Positions 7,031 through 10,736 of a stretch of 10,736 nucleotides of DNA are shown here, piece after piece. Both the position numbers and the translations under genes were made by a program. The stretch covers positions 140,841 to 151,576 of the forward strand of contig MU069713.1 in NCBI GenBank assembly GCA_002284615.2, read 5' to 3'. The notes under the pieces are model-generated. The model was not told the DNA's origin. It made no database searches and was given only the letters and a program-made list of their open reading frames with translations. Numbering within the stretch: position 1 is the first letter of the stretch; every line of letters starts with the position of its first letter. Origin of the DNA: Dunaliella salina (taxonomy: Eukaryota > Chlorophyta > Chlorophyceae > Chlamydomonadales > Dunaliellaceae).

Positions 7031-7304
7031 CTCAGCTCGGAGCTGCGCTGAAAATACAAGGACTTGTTCATTGATCTCTTCAAACCATTACTTACTTTAG
7101 CCCAGCTTCCAAACACTGACTCCATTCCTTTCTTGGCAAGCCACCACGTTTTGACCCATCCTGAGATCAATGCCTTTCAAAATCAAGACTCGTACATATT
7201 TTCGGAATTTTTGTAAGAGTTGGTTTCAATTTTTGATGCTGGCCGAGATCGTTTTACCAGCAGCCGATCAGCCAGAGTCTCGGGCTGTAGGCTACCCCTT
7301 GTAA
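7031..7304 (+). pseudogene. LINE B, right piece: end of the C-terminal region
   Basis: The frame reads LSSELR, TGA (7049-7051), KYKDLFIDLFKPLLTLAQL, then LASHHVLTHPEINAFQNQDS, YIFSEFL, TAA (7214-7216), ELVSIFDAGRDRF. With a shift near 7255 it ends ADQPESRAVGYPL, stop at 7302-7304. This parallels the end of LINE A: LRRKYASLF, ISELMDIMMAGKDQ, and ADQLNALAEGPPL-stop. The LR-stop-KY site is LRRKY with CGA changed to TGA. It starts where the piece ending at 2607 leaves off (HCTHAQVVSL, then LRRKY in the LINE A order), so the two are halves of one older element. TGTAA (7300-7304) again overlaps the stop codon. Confidence 0.75.
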
Positions 7305-8253
7305 CACTTGCAGGAAGGCTCAGCATATTCTGAAGGCAATGACTCAACAGCTCAAGCTATAAAAACACGGGAGCTGTTTCACATTTGCTAGAGGAAAAAT
7401 GCTTCATAACAAAGGGCCAGCACAAAACCACCACTCAGCTAATCATGACATCACATTTGAGACGCAGTCAGAATGAATTTCATGCTAAAGCCCTCCGTTC
7501 TCACCCAAACCTGCCGCGAAACATCCACTGATCATCATCAAACACAGCACAGGGATTACATACTGAGTACCTGCATCTTTAACGGGCCATCCCAACCTCA
7601 AGACTCGAGGCTCTTTTACGGTAAATGTTCATGTCCAGAGCAATCTACTGCTGCTGAAATCCCTTTGCATGGCGTCGAGATGAATTGAAACTTGACACAC
7701 AGTTCTAGCGCCATTGATGCATCATATTTAGACCCTCATCAAGAGCTTCCACATTCCACATTTGGGGCACTCTATACTCATGAATTCAGCCTATCAAAAC
7801 CAAAGCAACCAGCTAATCGATTAAATAAGGAAGGCCCATATGAAGGACATGCCAGCAACCCTCACCTTCTCCCAGCCCCCACCAATGAAGACACCCTTAA
7901 AGGTGCAACAGGGCAGCTACAAGCAAGAGAAGAAGAAAACCATGCCTAGCAGTCGTGCGCTTTGACTGATGGCTCCCTCCTTGTAAACCTTAAAAAAGAC
8001 TGCAGGGCACACTGGCCACCTGCAACAAGGCAGGGTCTCAACAGCCTATATTGTGTGACATCTGGGATGAAAAAAGAGGCGAATTAACAAGAAAAAAAAG
8101 AACAGGGGTCCTACAGCCTCCAGGCTGGAGCCTCAGCAACGAGGGTTTGCAGAGGTGCACTGCGGCTTGCATGTTTGAGTTTTCACTGTTTTCTGCTGCT
8201 TACTTGAAAACGAGAACAAGCGGCATTGAAACACTGCGTGCTCAGAGTAAATG
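7305..8253. other. No gene recognised
   Basis: There is no domain, codon pattern or RNA that I can support. The longest open frames (about 7473-7688 and 7692-7949, plus strand, 70-85 codons) lack recognisable motifs and do not connect. A TGTAA at 7983-7987, followed by an A-run, is a possible poly(A) signal but has no gene to belong to. The first part may include the 3' untranslated tail of LINE B. Confidence 0.5.
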
Positions 8254-8400
8254 AGTAAAAAAAGCAGACACCTTAATTCAGGCATTGCAAGCCAGAACTG
8301 TACAGATGCATGCACTATGAGTCCAAGCTAAAGTAAAAACGAGACAGACACCTCAATTCTGGCATCTGAGTCCAGGATTTCACAGATGCCCTCGGCATGC
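8254..8400 (+). repeat. Two-copy diverged direct repeat, offset about 79 bp
   Basis: AGTAAAA, then CAGACACCTTAATTCAGGCAT, then ACAGATGC (copy 1 from 8254) is repeated as AGTAAAA, then CAGACACCTCAATTCTGGCAT, then ACAGATGC (copy 2 from 8332). Small indels separate the two. This is non-coding and of unknown origin. Confidence 0.6.
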
Positions 8401-8768
8401 ATGTACAACAACACGCATGCATGGACTTTTTGAACTGAGCTAAAGGTCACAGAATGGGAAGTAAAAAATTGTAAGCAAGATGCGTGCTTTTTTCCTGAAG
8501 GTCTCCTTTGCCACGTCCATATATAAGCATGAAACAAGACTCATTGAAAAGGAAGCTTCTTTCGACAAGCATGCAAGCTCTAAAAAGAAACACTGACGAC
8601 CATATGAGGAATATAAAGTTTCCGGACACTTCCTAGGCACATGTGGCAAATCCAGCTGTTTTACACCAGAAGGACTCCAATGAATCAGCTAACAGCTGTT
8701 CGAAAACAAGCTGCTTCGCAACAAAACGACACATGCAGATCCAACCTCCCTGATGCAGCCTCTTTTAT
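8401..8768. other. No gene recognised
   Basis: A-rich, with short open frames of 60-70 codons on the minus strand that lack recognisable motifs. No RNA gene or repeat of note was seen. Confidence 0.5.
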
Positions 8769-8853
8769 TAGTGCTACATGTCATAGCAAGATCAAAGCGC
8801 ACTTCCTGCCTCTTGCTGTTCCTAAGTACTAGTGCTACGTGTCATACAGCAAG
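8769..8853 (+). repeat. Short direct repeat, 61-bp offset
   Basis: TAGTGCTACATGTCATAGCA (8769-8788) recurs as TAGTGCTACGTGTCATACAGCA (8830-8851). Two partial copies, probably a local duplication. Confidence 0.55.
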
Positions 8854-8983
8854 GTCGTAGCTCATACAACCGTCTCCTGCCGTGATGCAGCAGACCTCCA
8901 CTCTTTCTCGAAACTTCATTTTTGAGGTTGCCTCCAGCATTTCCGTAGAAAGGCAGGAGCATGTTTGGTATCGCAGTTTGCCT

Positions 8984-8991
8984 TATTTAAA
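8984..8991 (+). promoter_or_regulatory. TATA-like element, speculative
   Basis: TATTTAAA is followed about 125 bp downstream by an ATG in a fair context (9117, ATGGCCTCC). That frame stops after nine codons (MASSNPATT), so any gene would need an intron immediately. No independent support. Confidence 0.15.
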
Positions 8992-9318
8992 CAGCCGCAA
9001 CACACTTCCATCTTCCACCCCACCTCACACAGTGGACTGGCAGGGCACAGTGCAGAGTGCGTGGGGAAAGCATGAGCACTGCTACACTCTCAGGGTGTCT
9101 GCTTCCTTGCTCACTATGGCCTCCAGTAATCCAGCAACAACTTGAGAGGAGGGTTGAAAGCCCACACACTTTTCTGCTCCAGTTGGCAAATCCCTCTCCC
9201 CCTTTGACCTACGGATGAAGGAGGGCAAGCCTTTGAAGCTCTGAGGCCGATCCCTCTGTGTGCGGCAGCTGCTTGAGGCCTGTTGAGCAATCCGGCAGGC
9301 AATGTCCCCCGCGGCATC

Positions 9319-9637
9319 TTTGGTGGAGTGAGACCGCCACCCCCGCTTCCCCTGCAGTTGTAAGTGTGTTGCGTATGGGAGAGCCTGAGAGCCATTCTTT
9401 TCGCATTAATTCTGTGCTCTTCAGCAGGAACCACTTCTGCTTCCCTTGCAGTTGTTACTAATATGATGTGTAAGGAGGATTGTGAGACCCGTTCCTGTTG
9501 TGTTAATTTTGTGCTTGTTTGAAGGAGTGGGCCGCCCCTCTCGCTTCCCTTGTAGTTGTTCCTATGATGCACACGGAGAAATGTGAGACCCGTCCCTATT
9601 GTGATATTTCTCTGCCTTTTGCAGGGGTGGGCGGCCG
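9319..9637 (+). repeat. Imperfect tandem repeat of about 100 bp, 3.2 copies
   Basis: Units start at about 9319, 9421 and 9518, with a partial fourth at 9618. Each has a G-rich start (GGAGTGGGCCGCC in the best copy), then GCTTCCC(C/T)TG(C/T)AGTTGT, then (in the later two) GTGAGACCCGT, then a T-rich end such as TTAATT(C/T)TGTGCT. GCTTCCC lies at 9345, 9439 and 9543. Each unit carries one or two pyrimidine tracts ending in AG, resembling 3' splice sites. The whole block is also open on the minus strand (9668-9114), which I take as a by-product. Either a repeat inside an intron or a simple satellite would fit. Confidence 0.75.
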
Positions 9638-9639
9638 GA

Positions 9640-10380
9640 TGGAAATGGTTGTATGTACATAACCACAAACTGCAGGGACAACGAAAATTTGGACCATGGA
9701 CCTATCGCTCCTCCAATTTGGCACCGCTTTGGAACTACAATTCGTGGGCTCCAAGGCTACAACAAGCAGGAGCAAACGCAGCACAAGAGGACGCTTGTGT
9801 CCCCTGTGATTGTCTTAGGTACCACAACATAAGTGCAGTTGAGATTGGTTGCAAACACACCACACTGCAAACCAGCAGGCAGGGTGATGTGTGCCGTCTT
9901 AGCAGGAGTGGGACCACAACACCCAAAAACTTTGTGGCGGCATGGATTGCAAGGTGAATGGAACCAGACTTGGCCCCTTTCTGCGCTGCTTGTATGTTGA
10001 CTTGCAGGCTGCAAATGTAGTTGCAGAGCCAACCAATTTTGCTTGCCAACCAATGGCATAAAACTTTGGCGGTAAAATGCAGGCACAGGTCCAACTCGTC
10101 TGACTATTTGGATCGCACATTTGATCGATTGGAGAATGGCCAGGGGAGGGGTTTGCAAGCCCCTGATGCCTCAATTTAAATTAGACAAACAACACTTTCA
10201 AAAGAGCTTGATTAAAAGCGCGGCGCATCAAACGGAACAACGCTGGAGCCAACAACGATTCCTTGCCGCAATGCTTGTATGCCAACTCGCGAGTTGCAGA
10301 TGTGCTTGCACATCCATTGGAGCCCCACGGAGCCAAATGGAGCCAAGCTGGGTAACCTGTTGCAATGCTTGCTTGTTGGC
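9640..10380. repeat. Three diverged copies of a roughly 300-bp repeat
   Basis: TTGTATG followed by a GCAG/GCAA-rich segment occurs at 9649, 9990 and 10275. The second and third copies align over more than 40 bases: TGCTTGTATGTTGACTTGCA beside TGCTTGTATGCCAACTCGCG, both continuing with (C/T)TGCA(A/G)ATGT. On the minus strand these two copies also align as peptides in the same phase: WLCNYICSLQVNIQAAQKG and WMCKHICNSRVGIQALRQG. The first copy is weaker. No known family is recognised, and whether this was ever coding is open. A palindrome AGGGGTTTGCAAGCCCCT lies at about 10146. Confidence 0.4.
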
Positions 10381-10713
10381 ATAAGATTTCCAGCAGCAGC
10401 ATGAGAGCCAGCTACCGGAGCAGCACAAGCAAGAAATGAATGCACATCTGGATTGAATGAAGCAATGGGGTTTAATGATTACTTACTTATTGAGACGCCT
10501 AGATCCTAGACAGTGGAAGACTGCAGTACAAAAAATGTTCTCTTTGGTGAAGGTGAGCATGGCAGGGCAGGCCAGGTATAGAAGTCAGATGCAGGGCAGG
10601 GAAAGGATTACCTTACCGCATGGTCATGCTAAGATCCTGCATCTTTACACTGACACAGACACAGGCTTGCTGGTTTGCTACCCTTCCTCCAGCACAAAGA
10701 ATGGTCACATTAG
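10381..10713. other. No gene recognised
   Basis: Non-coding as far as can be seen. A donor-like AAG|GTGAGC at about 10550-10558 follows a short open stretch (TVEDCSTKNVLFGE) with an AG before it, but a 43-bp exon on that basis alone is not supportable. Confidence 0.45.
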
Positions 10714-10736
10714 GTGTGCATGCGCGTGTGCATGCG
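10714..10736. repeat. GT/GCATGC alternating purine-pyrimidine tract
   Basis: Two tandem copies of GTGTGCATGCG(C) reach the right edge of the window. They resemble the reverse complement of the AC-rich, GCATGCGC-containing left edge. Confidence 0.8.

Noticed and set aside
7213..7313. A possible intron (GTAAGAG at 7213, CAG at 7311-7313) that would splice 7052-7212 to an exon reading KAQHILKAMTQQLKL
   Set aside because: The reading continues past the stop at 7214 as ELVSIFDAGRDRF and ADQPESRAVGYPL-stop, which parallels the end of LINE A. A LINE B remnant explains the coding look better than a host gene.
7692..7949. 85-codon open frame on the plus strand
   Set aside because: It has no ATG at its start and no motif, and its neighbours are non-coding.
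9114..9668. 184-codon open frame on the minus strand
   Set aside because: It lies across the 100-bp tandem repeat, has no recognisable domain, and its length follows from repeated sequence that happens to lack stops.

Overview
This window reads as a repeat-dense, mostly non-coding piece of a eukaryotic nuclear genome, most likely a chlorophyte green alga. The evidence is a set of decayed non-LTR retrotransposons of a type I recall from chlorophyte genomes, TGTAA at the end of both LINE reading frames (the usual poly(A) signal of volvocine-type algae), AC/GT microsatellites, and no compact gene arrangement. A Dunaliella-like species is only a guess. I see no intact host gene.

Layout: 1-36 is an (AC)n microsatellite. 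422-628 is a candidate tRNA-derived SINE on the minus strand, flanked by 7-bp direct repeats. 990-1200 is a MITE-like element with perfect 15-bp terminal inverted repeats and a 6-bp target-site duplication. 1239-1634 (minus) is the decayed C-terminal end of a retroelement ORF, here called element C. 1825-2014 is a 24-bp minisatellite.

The core is a nested pair of related LINEs on the plus strand. The older element B is present as its C-terminal region in two pieces, about 2092-2607 and 7031-7304. Between them lies the younger element A, about 2608-7030. A has a Pro/Ala/Ser-rich N-terminal region, an APE-type endonuclease, a reverse transcriptase and a C-terminal Cys/His motif. A keeps nearly every catalytic motif but carries four in-frame stops and about six frameshifts, so it is a dead copy. 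The two B pieces complete each other when A is removed. A single N at 2790, flanked by identical 24-bp copies, looks like an uncollapsed contig overlap.

From 7305 to the end there is no supportable gene. This part holds weak direct repeats (8254-8400, 8769-8853), an imperfect tandem repeat of about 100 bp (9319-9637) whose units each carry pyrimidine tracts ending in AG, three diverged copies of another repeat (9640-10380), and a GT/GCATGC alternating tract at the right edge.
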